Below, piece by piece: positions 6,951 through 15,237 of a stretch of 43,687 nt of DNA. Every line of letters starts with the position of its first letter. The stretch's first letter is position 1. Location: NCBI GenBank assembly GCA_027013165.1, contig JALUXV010000436.1, forward strand, positions 1 through 43,687. Direction: 5' to 3'. This DNA comes from Alteromonadaceae bacterium (GTDB taxonomy: Bacteria; Pseudomonadota; Gammaproteobacteria; Enterobacterales; Alteromonadaceae). The position numbers and the translations under genes were made by a program. A model generated the notes under the pieces. That model saw only the letters and a program-made list of their open reading frames with translations, ran no database searches and was not told the DNA's origin.

Positions 6951-7892
6951 ATGACCTCTCAAGCGACTTCTTCTGTGTCTACCCAATTGGTAAACGATTT
7001 AGACCGCATTACTACCGAAGGTAGAAACCCCGACACCCTAACCATTGATACCTTATCGGCACTCGACATTGTGCAAAAGATTAATGCGGAAGATCACAAA
7101 GTAGCCGTGGCGGTACAATCTCAATTACCTGTCATTGCTGAGTTGATAGAAGCCATCGTAAAAGGGATGAAAGCGGGCGGCAGACTGATTTATTTAGGTG
7201 CGGGTACTAGCGGGCGACTGGGCATTTTGGATGCGGTTGAATGCCGCCCTACTTTTAGTGTGCCAGACAGTTTGGTCGTTGGCGTCATTGCTGGCGGCGA
7301 ACGTGCAATTCAGCATGCCGTAGAGGGTGCAGAAGATAACTATCATGCAGGTAAGCAAGATATTGCCAACCTAGACATAACTCCCAGCGATACAGTAGTA
7401 GGATTGTCGGCCAGTGGGCGCACACCATACGTTTGCGGTGGTTTAGACTACGCGAATCATATAGGCTGTACTACCGCAGCTATTGCCTGTAGTGCAAACG
7501 CTAGAATTTTTGAAAGCGCCGATTTGAATATATGCCCGGTTGTTGGCCCTGAAGCATTAACCGGCTCTACGCGCATGAAAGCAGGCACAGCACAAAAGCT
7601 GGTGCTTAACATGTTAAGTACCGCAGTGATGATACGTATGGGTAAAGTCTATGAAAACCTTATGGTTGACGTAAACGCCACTAACGAAAAGCTCAAAGCT
7701 CGGGCACTTCGCATTGTGATGCAGGCCACAGATTGTAGTTCATCAGACGCACAAACCGCATTGGAAGCCGCCAAATACAGCGCTAAAGTCGCTATTTTGA
7801 TGATTCTGACTGGAAGCAACGCTGATATTGCAGCCGCCAGTCTTAAAGATAATGAAGGCTACCTGAGGCGTGCCATTGATGAAACGCCTTAG
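6951..7892 (+). CDS. murQ: N-acetylmuramic acid 6-phosphate etherase
   Basis: MurQ cleaves the lactyl ether of MurNAc-6-phosphate to give GlcNAc-6-phosphate and D-lactate in the cytosol. The start at ATG 6951 gives 313 residues, the expected size. An upstream in-frame ATG at 6777 would add 58 residues unlike the family and would overlap alr. The SIS fold is clear: YLGAGTSGRLGILDAVE (sugar-phosphate loop, catalytic Glu in DAVEC), EGAEDN (second acidic residue), VGLSASGRTPYV and the NICP-x-VGPEALTGSTRMKAGTAQK block. The 3' end overlaps the namZ start by 14 bases, so the two are translationally coupled. The substrate needs a PTS or kinase that is not in this window. Confidence 0.96.
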   Translation: MTSQATSSVSTQLVNDLDRITTEGRNPDTLTIDTLSALDIVQKINAEDHKVAVAVQSQLPVIAELIEAIVKGMKAGGRLIYLGAGTSGRLGILDAVECRPTFSVPDSLVVGVIAGGERAIQHAVEGAEDNYHAGKQDIANLDITPSDTVVGLSASGRTPYVCGGLDYANHIGCTTAAIACSANARIFESADLNICPVVGPEALTGSTRMKAGTAQKLVLNMLSTAVMIRMGKVYENLMVDVNATNEKLKARALRIVMQATDCSSSDAQTALEAAKYSAKVAILMILTGSNADIAAASLKDNEGYLRRAIDETP

Positions 7893-9075
7893 TTTATTCA
7901 CAGTTTGCCTATTGCTGATCAGCTTTTGCATAAGTTCTGTGGCAACCTCAAATTCACAGGCTCAAACAACCAACGATATTAGCGTTGGAGCTCAACAGAT
8001 AGCCCGCTACCTCCCATTACTTGTCAACAAGCATGTGGCTTTGGTTGCTAACCAAAGTAGTTTGGTGGGCAATATACACTTGTTAGACTTGTTATTAGAT
8101 AGCAAAGTGAACGTTGTCAGTGTGATGTCGCCGGAGCACGGTTTTCGCGGGGAAGCAGGTGCGGGCGTTCGTGTGTCGGATAACACTGATACCAAAACAG
8201 GCACGCCTATTCACTCACTTTATGGCAACACTAAAAAGCCAACCACAGAGATGCTGCAAGGAATAGATACTATTGTATTTGACCTACAAGATGTGGGCGT
8301 TCGTTTTTATACCTACTTAAGCACCCTGCACTACGTGTTAGAAGCCGCGAGTGAACACAATATTCACGTAGTTGTGCTTGACCGCCCCAACCCTAATGGA
8401 CGCTTTGTAGACGGCCCTGTATTACAAAACGAATTCAGCTCGTTTGTAGGTATACACCCTATTCCCGTACTACACGGTATGACACTGGGGGAACTGGCAT
8501 TGATGATCAAAGGTGAGGGTTGGATAGAAAACGCTGACGCACTCTCGTTGAGTATTATTCCAGTGGCTAACTACCACAAAGCCATGCCCTACGATTTGCC
8601 CGTTGCCCCCAGCCCCAATTTGCCCAATAGCCTGTCTATACAGCTTTATCCAACCTTATGCTTTTTTGAAGGCACCAGTGTAAGTATTGGACGAGGCACA
8701 GATTTACCTTTTCAACTCATGGGTCACCATCAGGTGTCATTGGGTGATACAAAAATCAAAGTGAATCCTAATCGCGGCGCACCCAATCCAAAACTCAACG
8801 GCCAAACCCTTGAAGCGAGTGTGTTTTCAACAACCAGCTTTGACGGGTTGAACATTGAACTCTTAATAGAAACCCATGCTGCCTTTGAACAGGCTGGGGT
8901 TAACTTTTTTGACCGTCCTCGATTTTTTGATTTGTTGGCCGGGTCATCAGCCTTACGAGAAGCCATACAAAACAACCAATCAGCTGACGAGATTAGGCAA
9001 CTTTGGCAACAAGACCTTGCAGAGTTTATGACGTTACGGGCGCCCTATTTACTCTACCCCGCAACAAAGAACTAG
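7879..9075 (+). CDS. namZ: exported exo-beta-N-acetylmuramidase, NamZ type (DUF1343, GH171)
   Basis: A protein of 398 residues from ATG 7879 with a Sec signal peptide (KRLSLFTVCLLLISFCIS). The DUF1343 signatures are strong: the N-terminal VALVANQSS, SPEHGFRGEAGAG, SLYG, DLQDVGVRFYTYLSTLHYVLEA, DRPNPNGR-x-VDGP and PSPNLP blocks. B. subtilis NamZ (YbbC), the founding member, removes terminal MurNAc from wall fragments. The context fits: it overlaps murQ by 14 bases and converges with an exported NagZ-like enzyme, as in the Bacillus murQ-nagZ-namZ cluster. It should act in the periplasm. Its TAG interlocks with the stop of the GH3 gene (shared CTAG at 9072-9075). Confidence 0.88.
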   Translation: MKRLSLFTVCLLLISFCISSVATSNSQAQTTNDISVGAQQIARYLPLLVNKHVALVANQSSLVGNIHLLDLLLDSKVNVVSVMSPEHGFRGEAGAGVRVSDNTDTKTGTPIHSLYGNTKKPTTEMLQGIDTIVFDLQDVGVRFYTYLSTLHYVLEAASEHNIHVVVLDRPNPNGRFVDGPVLQNEFSSFVGIHPIPVLHGMTLGELALMIKGEGWIENADALSLSIIPVANYHKAMPYDLPVAPSPNLPNSLSIQLYPTLCFFEGTSVSIGRGTDLPFQLMGHHQVSLGDTKIKVNPNRGAPNPKLNGQTLEASVFSTTSFDGLNIELLIETHAAFEQAGVNFFDRPRFFDLLAGSSALREAIQNNQSADEIRQLWQQDLAEFMTLRAPYLLYPATKN

Positions 9076-10922
9076 TGTTGAGTTGGAACGGGTAACTTAC
9101 CTTGGGGCGTATGCTTACCTAGTAAAACTTCTGCCAAGCTATTAAAAGCGGCACCGTAAGTTGTGCCATCGGGCATAGTATCAGCGCGATAGCTGTAGGT
9201 TGCCAAGCCGACATCTGCCAGTGCGGAGAGACCGTCATTCTGATAGGGCATCCTTAATGATGCGTAAACCATCGGCACTTTTTTGTTTTGGAAGTATTGC
9301 GCCTGTTGAGTCAACCAAGCGTATTGAGCGGCTGAGCTTGATCGTGGTTCGCCATTGAAGTTTTCGTTACCCATTTCGTAGGCAGAGTGCCTTGGGCTGA
9401 TATCGCCGATGAGTACAGCATCTGCCGACACATTACTAACGAGTGAGTGTTGTGGCGTTCTTGTTGAGTAGGAAACGCAAGTGACATTCACGCTTGGATC
9501 CACGGTAGCCATAGCCGTTTGCATAGCATTGCACCTGAGCGAATCTGGCATCAACACCAGCCATTGTTTGGCGTCGGCTGCCAAATCATGAGCACCATAC
9601 AACGAAGTTATAGATGCTTGTGCTAATGCCGTTTCTATTTCACGCCCCTGCGCTATATGTGTTTGCCTCATAAGCACTTGGTCATTGGCCGTTATTGTTT
9701 CAACCTGAGCAGGATTTAGCTGTGTTAGTCTTTGCTTCGCGGCCATAATACGTTGGTAAGACGCTTTTAACGCTGCGCTTTCAATGTTGCTAGATACTGC
9801 ATCAACCAATGAAGTCATAAAGCCATCAAACTGTGCAATATCCTCGGGCGTTCTGATGGTATAGGGCATGAGCGCTATGTCCGCTCCAGCATCAAAGGCT
9901 TTAACTACGGCCTCTTGTTGCGAAAAATAATTGGCAATACCAGCCATATCTAAGGCGTCGGTCACAATCAGCCCTTGATACTTGAGGGTGTTTCGCAAAA
10001 GACCCGTAAGAATAGGCTTGGACAGTGTTGCTGGTGCAAACACGGCTTTACCCTGTGTTGTGACCATCTTGTTGCTGTCTAGCGAGGGATATTGAATATG
10101 TGCCGACATGATCATTGCAGGGGGCGTGTCGGATTGAATGATATGTGCGAAAGGCAACACGTCTTGGGACATTGTAGTTTCTATATCATGGGTAACCAAA
10201 GGCAACCCTGTATGGCTGTCTACCTGAGTATCACCATGACCGGGAAAGTGTTTGAGTGCACTTAAAACGCCTTGCCGCTGCATGGACGACACAAAAGATG
10301 CTCCCAGTTGTGCCACCGTATTTGCCGACGACGAAAAACTACGCACGTTAATAACAGGGTTGCGGGGTTCACTGTTAACGTCTACCGAGGGTGCGAAGTT
10401 AACGTTCACGCCAAGCTGTCGAAGTGCAGTACCCAAATGCTCCCCGACTTGCGTTGAAAACTGGCTTTTCGTTTTATCAAAGGTTGCACCTATGGCCATA
10501 TTGCCCAAAAACGGTGTAACCATATGTGCGGGGAAACGAGCGACTCGTCCCCCTTCTTGATCTACCGCGATGAACATGCTGGGAAGTTCAGCGTCTGTCA
10601 TGGTGTTCTGCAACGCTGCGGTCAGTGCTGAAACCTGCGCAGTAGATTCGATGTTCTCGGAAAACAAAATCACGCCACCAATGTGATGCTTTACCAACAT
10701 GGTTTTGATTGCGCTGGGTAGCACTGTCATTCCCTTACGACAGGAGCTTGACGAGGTGCCATCACTGCAAAAATAGCGTAGGTCGAGCATGATTTTTTGC
10801 CCCACCATATGCTTCACACTAACCGCAGTGTCGTCAGCTAAGGTATGGCTAACTGTTCCCCCCCAAAACAACAAGGTAAAAAGTGCGATTGATTGTTGAA
10901 TAAAGCGTGAAAAAGAAGGCAA
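9072..10922 (-). CDS. nagZ: exported GH3 beta-N-acetylglucosaminidase (NagZ-like)
   Basis: A 616-residue glycoside hydrolase family 3 enzyme with a signal peptide ending near SHTLA. Domain 1 (about 35-390) is a NagZ barrel: AVDQEGGRVARF, KHFPGHGDTQVDSH with the Asp-x-His dyad of NagZ enzymes at D235/H237, and VTDALDM with the nucleophile Asp at D322. Residues from about 400 form the C-terminal alpha/beta domain found in two-domain Bacillus-type NagZ. E. coli NagZ, by contrast, is about 340 residues and cytosolic. It probably removes GlcNAc from wall fragments in the periplasm, complementing NamZ. It is convergent with namZ, and its promoter lies in the 307-base gap shared with the NhaC-type gene. 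Confidence 0.88.
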   Translation of the reverse strand: MPSFSRFIQQSIALFTLLFWGGTVSHTLADDTAVSVKHMVGQKIMLDLRYFCSDGTSSSSCRKGMTVLPSAIKTMLVKHHIGGVILFSENIESTAQVSALTAALQNTMTDAELPSMFIAVDQEGGRVARFPAHMVTPFLGNMAIGATFDKTKSQFSTQVGEHLGTALRQLGVNVNFAPSVDVNSEPRNPVINVRSFSSSANTVAQLGASFVSSMQRQGVLSALKHFPGHGDTQVDSHTGLPLVTHDIETTMSQDVLPFAHIIQSDTPPAMIMSAHIQYPSLDSNKMVTTQGKAVFAPATLSKPILTGLLRNTLKYQGLIVTDALDMAGIANYFSQQEAVVKAFDAGADIALMPYTIRTPEDIAQFDGFMTSLVDAVSSNIESAALKASYQRIMAAKQRLTQLNPAQVETITANDQVLMRQTHIAQGREIETALAQASITSLYGAHDLAADAKQWLVLMPDSLRCNAMQTAMATVDPSVNVTCVSYSTRTPQHSLVSNVSADAVLIGDISPRHSAYEMGNENFNGEPRSSSAAQYAWLTQQAQYFQNKKVPMVYASLRMPYQNDGLSALADVGLATYSYRADTMPDGTTYGAAFNSLAEVLLGKHTPQGKLPVPTQH

Positions 10923-11229
10923 GAAGGAAACTCGGAAATCTATTGTGCCACCATACTAATGAGTGACGATGTAAATGCCAATAAAAAGCATCGGTTAGCC
11001 TGTTTACCTTATCGATTACAGGGTTATTTTTACTGGTATTAGTGTGTTGAGTTGGGTAGGCTTAATGGTGTCCATGCCGAGATAACACCAAGAATAAAAC
11101 ACGGCGTTCCTCTTCCTTGAAACCGTCTGTTCATACTCTCTGGCATTGCTGGCACAGTTTGTTAGCCTGATTGCAGGTTGGCATCGCAATCGCAGTAAAA
11201 AAACAATCAATGATTTAACGGGAATTAAT
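10923..11229. other. 307-base divergent intergenic region
   Basis: This gap separates the divergent nagZ-like and NhaC-family genes and must hold both promoters. I see no strong sigma-70 pair. A short inverted repeat, GGTGT...ACACC, sits near 11067-11089 and could be an operator half-site pair. An open frame covers part of the gap in the NhaC frame, but the ribosome site and family alignment place that start at 11230. Confidence 0.5.
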
Positions 11230-12606
11230 ATGGATTGGATGTCGATCATCCCCCCATTGGTGGCCATTGTCGTCGTCTTTTGGAAAAAAGAAGTTATCTT
11301 AGCCCTTGCTTTAGCGGTGCTGTGTGCAGAGCTACTCATAGTGGTCAACGATGCTTCGGTCAGCAGCTTACTTGCACCTATTAACGCAATCGAACGTGTG
11401 GTAGATACAGCCTCTAGCCCAGGTAACACTCGTGTATTGATATTCTCGGTGCTGGTTGGTGCTTTACTGGCATTTATCAGAGATTCTGGCGGCGTTACTG
11501 CAACCGTTAATTACCTGGTAAATAAAGGCGTTGCCAAAAACCGTAAACAAGTGGGTGGGTTAACCATGTTTACTGGTATTGCGGTGTTCATCGAATCGAA
11601 CTTAAGTGTGCTTACGGCGGGTATTTTTGCACGTGGCTTGTATGACCGCTTTGGCATGAGTAGAGCTCGTTTGGCGTATATCATCGACTCCACCAGCGCG
11701 CCTATTTGTATTCTTATTCTACTTAATGGCTGGGGTGCATTTATTTTAAGTTTATTGGATGCTTACGAACTGCCGGCGTCTTCGGCCTCTATATTATGGG
11801 GCAGCGTATTTTTTAACTTTTACGCCATTTTCACGCTACTTATTGTGGCGTACACCATCTCTGCCGACAAAGTCCACGGCCCTATGGTTGAAGAGGAAGC
11901 ATCATTAACCAAATCCACGGTAGTTCAAGAAACCGCTGAGGCTACCAAAGCGCGATTTATGCTGCTTCCCTTACTGACGATGGTTGTCAGTATGGTCGGT
12001 TTTATGTTGTGGACCGGCGATGGCGTATTGTCACAAGGTAGTGGCAGTAAATCAGTGCTTTACGCTACAGCGTTAGCCACGGCAGTAGCTTACGGTTTAC
12101 TGTTAGTGCACAAGCGCTTTACACATCAAGAAGCAGTCACCGTGGGCTTTAAGGGCATGGGCGAATTGCTTCCACTCGTCACAATTGTTTTGTTGTCACT
12201 AACCTTGGGTAACAGCCTCAAGATATTAGGCACTGGTGCCTTTGTTGCAGGGATCGTGGGCGAATTCCTACCTTTGGTATTGATAGTACCTATGCTGTTT
12301 TTAGCAGGTGCGGTAATGTCGTTTACTACAGGCACATCATGGGGCACCTTTGCTATTTTGATCCCCATAGGTGTACCCCTAATTCAAACCCTTGGGCTAC
12401 CTCCTTCACTGGTGATTGCCGCTATTTTGGGTGGTGGAGTATTTGGCGACCACTGCTCGCCGATTTCCGACACCACGGCAGTATCGTCGTTAGCGGCAGG
12501 CTGTGACGTACTGACCCATGTAAAAACACAACTGCCCTACGCACTCGTTGCAGGGGCTATGACTCTTGTCGCCTATTTTGTGGCAAGTTTGATAATGATC
12601 GGATAA
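11230..12606 (+). CDS. NhaC-family transporter, Na+/H+ antiporter-like
   Basis: A 458-residue inner-membrane carrier with about eleven to twelve hydrophobic segments. ATG 11230 follows ACGGGAA and gives the usual IIPPLVAIVVVFW first helix. Family blocks include LVGALLAFIRDSGGV, GIAVFIESNLSVLTAGIFARGLYDRFGMSRARLAYIIDSTSAPICIL and GGGVFGDHCSPISDTTAVSSLAAGCD, typical of NhaC/antiporter superfamily proteins. The annotated role of the family is sodium/proton exchange, but members also exchange organic acids and peptides. Its place between wall glycosidases and a GGT lipoprotein suggests import of a wall breakdown product. That is inference. A 54-base gap to ggt suggests one operon. Confidence 0.85.
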   Translation: MDWMSIIPPLVAIVVVFWKKEVILALALAVLCAELLIVVNDASVSSLLAPINAIERVVDTASSPGNTRVLIFSVLVGALLAFIRDSGGVTATVNYLVNKGVAKNRKQVGGLTMFTGIAVFIESNLSVLTAGIFARGLYDRFGMSRARLAYIIDSTSAPICILILLNGWGAFILSLLDAYELPASSASILWGSVFFNFYAIFTLLIVAYTISADKVHGPMVEEEASLTKSTVVQETAEATKARFMLLPLLTMVVSMVGFMLWTGDGVLSQGSGSKSVLYATALATAVAYGLLLVHKRFTHQEAVTVGFKGMGELLPLVTIVLLSLTLGNSLKILGTGAFVAGIVGEFLPLVLIVPMLFLAGAVMSFTTGTSWGTFAILIPIGVPLIQTLGLPPSLVIAAILGGGVFGDHCSPISDTTAVSSLAAGCDVLTHVKTQLPYALVAGAMTLVAYFVASLIMIG

Positions 12607-12660
12607 CACCCGTGATGACGCTGATACACGCATCTATTTAACAATAATAAAAAGGAACGC

Positions 12661-14382
12661 ATGCTAATGAAAACTGTAATATTCGTGATCTTTACATCAA
12701 TTTTTCTCACGGCTTGCTCCCCTGCGGTTCAAGAGTCAACTACTGAAAATACGCCTGAGGTACCAAAAGTATCTGCACAACAAGCCGTGGCTATGCCAGA
12801 TACCTTCAGTGCCGATGCAGCTATGCAGGTATTGAAGGACGGTGGTAACGCGGTAGACGCAGCCATAACCGCTCAATTTGTATTGGCCGTTACACTGCCA
12901 GAAGCGGGTAACCTTGGTGGGGGTGGCTTCATGACCATTTCAATGGATGGAAGCCCTGACTTTCTGGATTACCGTGAAATGGCACCCGCGAGCGCCCATC
13001 GCGACATGTACCTTGATGAAGAGGGCAATGTTAAGTTTATCGAATCTTTGTTTGGCGCTAAGGCGTCAGGTATTCCCGGTACGGTAGCCGGCATGTGGGA
13101 GGCTCATAAAAAGTATGGCACTTTGCCTTGGTCAAGATTAGTTGCTCCTGCGGTAGAACTAGCCGAGCAAGGGTTTATTGTTCCTGAAAAGCTCGCCAAT
13201 AACATTCAGTGGTACATGGGTAGGCTGCAAGAGCGCGACCTAGAAAGTAACTTTGGCGACTACTTTGGTAGTGCTGTGGCAGGAGAGCGCTTTTTCCAGC
13301 CTGAGCTAGCCAAGACGTTAAAGTCTATTCAACAGCAAGGCCCTGCGGGATTCTATGAAGGCATAGTTGCCAATAAAATTGTTGCCTTTATGGAAGCCAA
13401 TGGTGGCTTGATTACCCTTGAAGATCTGAAAGCCTACAACGCAGTTTGGCGTGCACCGCTTACCTTGTCTTGGAATGACTATACCTTGGTCACAGCACCG
13501 CCTCCTAGTTCGGGAGGTGTGGCAGTGGCACAGTGGATTGGTATGTTAGACGCTTATGCAGAATCTCATGAGCTACCTGAACACAACAGTGCAGAGTATT
13601 TGCATATTATGTCTGAAATTGGCAAACGCGTATTTGCCGATCGCGCAGAATATATGGGCGATCCGGACTTTGTTGACGTACCAGTATCACAGCTGGTTGA
13701 TCACGATTACATTGCTATGCGTGCAAGTGAAATCCAGCAAGACGGTCCTTCATCAACGCCTGATATCAAACCTGGTCTAATAGAAAGTGAAGATACCACC
13801 CACTTTTCTGTGATGGACAGATGGGGCAATGCGGTGGCCAATACAACGACCATTAATTTGACCTTTGGTGCTGGCGTGGTGGTTACCGGAGCGGGCTTTT
13901 TGCTCAATGACGAAATGGATGACTTCAGTGCCAAACCTGGTGTACCCAACTTCTTTGGGGCCGTTGGGGGCGATGCAAACGCCATCCAGCCATACAAGCG
14001 TATGCTGTCGTCTATGACACCTACCCTTGTTACCGACGACAAAGGTGTTGTATTAGTAACAGGCTCACCTGGAGGCACCACGATAATTTCATCGGTCACC
14101 CAGTCCTTACTTAACGGATTACTTTTCGAATTTGATGCAAACACCGCGGTGAATGCTCCTCGCTTTCACCATCAACTTTTGCCCGAAAATACTATCCGCA
14201 TGCACGACGGTTTCGACGAAAACGTAGTAAGCACCCTTGAGGGAATGGGGTACGTCATAGACAACCGCCGGTTTGGTGATGTGCACTTGATTAAACGCAC
14301 ACCTGAGGGGCTAGATGCCGCATCAGAAGCAAGTGGTCGGGGTAAAAGTATTGTGCTAGATGCGGTAGAAGCCTCGCAATAG
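12661..14382 (+). CDS. ggt: gamma-glutamyltranspeptidase, lipoprotein form
   Basis: A 573-residue gamma-glutamyltransferase/hydrolase of the N-terminal nucleophile superfamily. It is made as one chain and self-cleaved before Thr379 in E-D-T379-T-H-F-S-V. Other hallmarks: GNAVDAAITAQF, GNLGGGGFM, DYREMAP (Arg binding the substrate carboxylate), SGIPGTVAGMWEAH, MDDFSAKPGVPN, the oxyanion GSPGGTTI and NAPRFHHQ. The N terminus has a lipobox, FLTAC19, so it is probably a membrane-anchored lipoprotein facing the periplasm; E. coli Ggt is a soluble periplasmic protein. It follows the NhaC-type gene by 54 bases with AAGGA upstream. It may hydrolyse gamma-glutamyl bonds of glutathione or wall peptides. 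Confidence 0.93.
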   Translation: MLMKTVIFVIFTSIFLTACSPAVQESTTENTPEVPKVSAQQAVAMPDTFSADAAMQVLKDGGNAVDAAITAQFVLAVTLPEAGNLGGGGFMTISMDGSPDFLDYREMAPASAHRDMYLDEEGNVKFIESLFGAKASGIPGTVAGMWEAHKKYGTLPWSRLVAPAVELAEQGFIVPEKLANNIQWYMGRLQERDLESNFGDYFGSAVAGERFFQPELAKTLKSIQQQGPAGFYEGIVANKIVAFMEANGGLITLEDLKAYNAVWRAPLTLSWNDYTLVTAPPPSSGGVAVAQWIGMLDAYAESHELPEHNSAEYLHIMSEIGKRVFADRAEYMGDPDFVDVPVSQLVDHDYIAMRASEIQQDGPSSTPDIKPGLIESEDTTHFSVMDRWGNAVANTTTINLTFGAGVVVTGAGFLLNDEMDDFSAKPGVPNFFGAVGGDANAIQPYKRMLSSMTPTLVTDDKGVVLVTGSPGGTTIISSVTQSLLNGLLFEFDANTAVNAPRFHHQLLPENTIRMHDGFDENVVSTLEGMGYVIDNRRFGDVHLIKRTPEGLDAASEASGRGKSIVLDAVEASQ

Positions 14383-14462
14383 TCATTTCGTTATCTAGAG
14401 CTCAATGGTAAAAAATTTGCGCAATGGATAAATTTTTGTTGATATAACAGTCGCTAATAAAG

Positions 14463-14490
14463 TGTAACTCACTTGAATGAGTGAGTTACA
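14463..14490. repeat. perfect 11-bp palindrome
   Basis: TGTAACTCACT (14463-14473) and AGTGAGTTACA (14480-14490) are perfect complements around TGAATG. The palindrome is 36 bases before the ATG of the PepSY-type gene and 80 bases after the ggt stop. No T tract follows, so an operator for a dimeric regulator is more likely than a terminator. Confidence 0.55.
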
Positions 14491-14526
14491 TGCTCTGATA
14501 ACAACAAAGATAATGAGCACTTTTTC

Positions 14527-15237
14527 ATGTATAAACTGAGTCGTTCGCTTCACAATTGGCTAGGTATAGTTCTGGCTGCGCAAATAAGTCTGTGGTTTTT
14601 AAGCGGGTTGGTCATGGCTTGGCTTCCCATCGACGAGGTTCGTGGCAATCACCTTAAAATTGAGCCTGAGGTATCTTGGACACAAGCTCAGGTTGCTCCC
14701 TCAAGCATTCTTGCCAAACACTCTCCTAATGCGTTGTTGTCATTCAGCCACAGGGTACTTGTGGATCCATTGCGGGCAGAGCCTGTTTATCAAGTGGAAG
14801 ATGGCAGCAGTGTTGTTCGTTACAGCGCGTTAACAGGCATTCCTTACCAAGTAATACAAGAAAACGATATTCAAACCTTGGCCATAGCCCAGTATGCAGG
14901 CACAGCGTCGATTCGTTCTGTGCTGTTACTTGAAGCACTGCCTCAAGAGGTAGGTCACCTAACCCCACCTTTGTGGCAAGTAGTCTTTAATGACGAAGAC
15001 AATACTCACCTGTACCTATCACCCACCACGGGAAAAGTTGAACGCGTAAGAACAGATACGTGGCGACTTTTCGACTTTATGTGGATGCTGCATATTATGG
15101 ACTATGACGAGCGCTCTGACTTTAACCACCCGCTACTGATAGCTTTTGCAGCGAGTGCACTACTGTTTACCTTCACTGGCTTTATTTTGCTGTATTACAA
15201 ATTTAGGCCGCGCAGACAGTCTCGTATTTTTTATTAG
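14527..15237 (+). CDS. PepSY-associated membrane protein
   Basis: A 236-residue protein with an N-terminal membrane helix (LHNWLGIVLAAQISLWFLSGLVMAW), a periplasmic region of about 150 residues with a PepSY-like repeat (YLSPTTGKVERVRTDTW), the RLFDFMWMLHIMDYDER block, and a C-terminal helix (LLIAFAASALLFTFTGFILLYY) with a basic tail. The H-x-W-x-G start and the W-x-LH-MDY motif are typical of PepSY-associated TM proteins, sometimes linked to iron or flavin redox systems in the membrane. The substrate is unknown. A perfect palindrome sits just upstream. Its stop interlocks with that of the convergent VOC gene (TTAG at 15234-15237). Confidence 0.75.
   Translation: MYKLSRSLHNWLGIVLAAQISLWFLSGLVMAWLPIDEVRGNHLKIEPEVSWTQAQVAPSSILAKHSPNALLSFSHRVLVDPLRAEPVYQVEDGSSVVRYSALTGIPYQVIQENDIQTLAIAQYAGTASIRSVLLLEALPQEVGHLTPPLWQVVFNDEDNTHLYLSPTTGKVERVRTDTWRLFDFMWMLHIMDYDERSDFNHPLLIAFAASALLFTFTGFILLYYKFRPRRQSRIFY

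Noticed and set aside
11016..11429. 137-codon minus-strand frame opposite the NhaC-type start
   Set aside because: It is antisense to the conserved first helices of the carrier and has no upstream signal.
13707..14144. 145-codon minus-strand frame opposite ggt
   Set aside because: It lies wholly over the conserved catalytic part of ggt; typical shadow frame.
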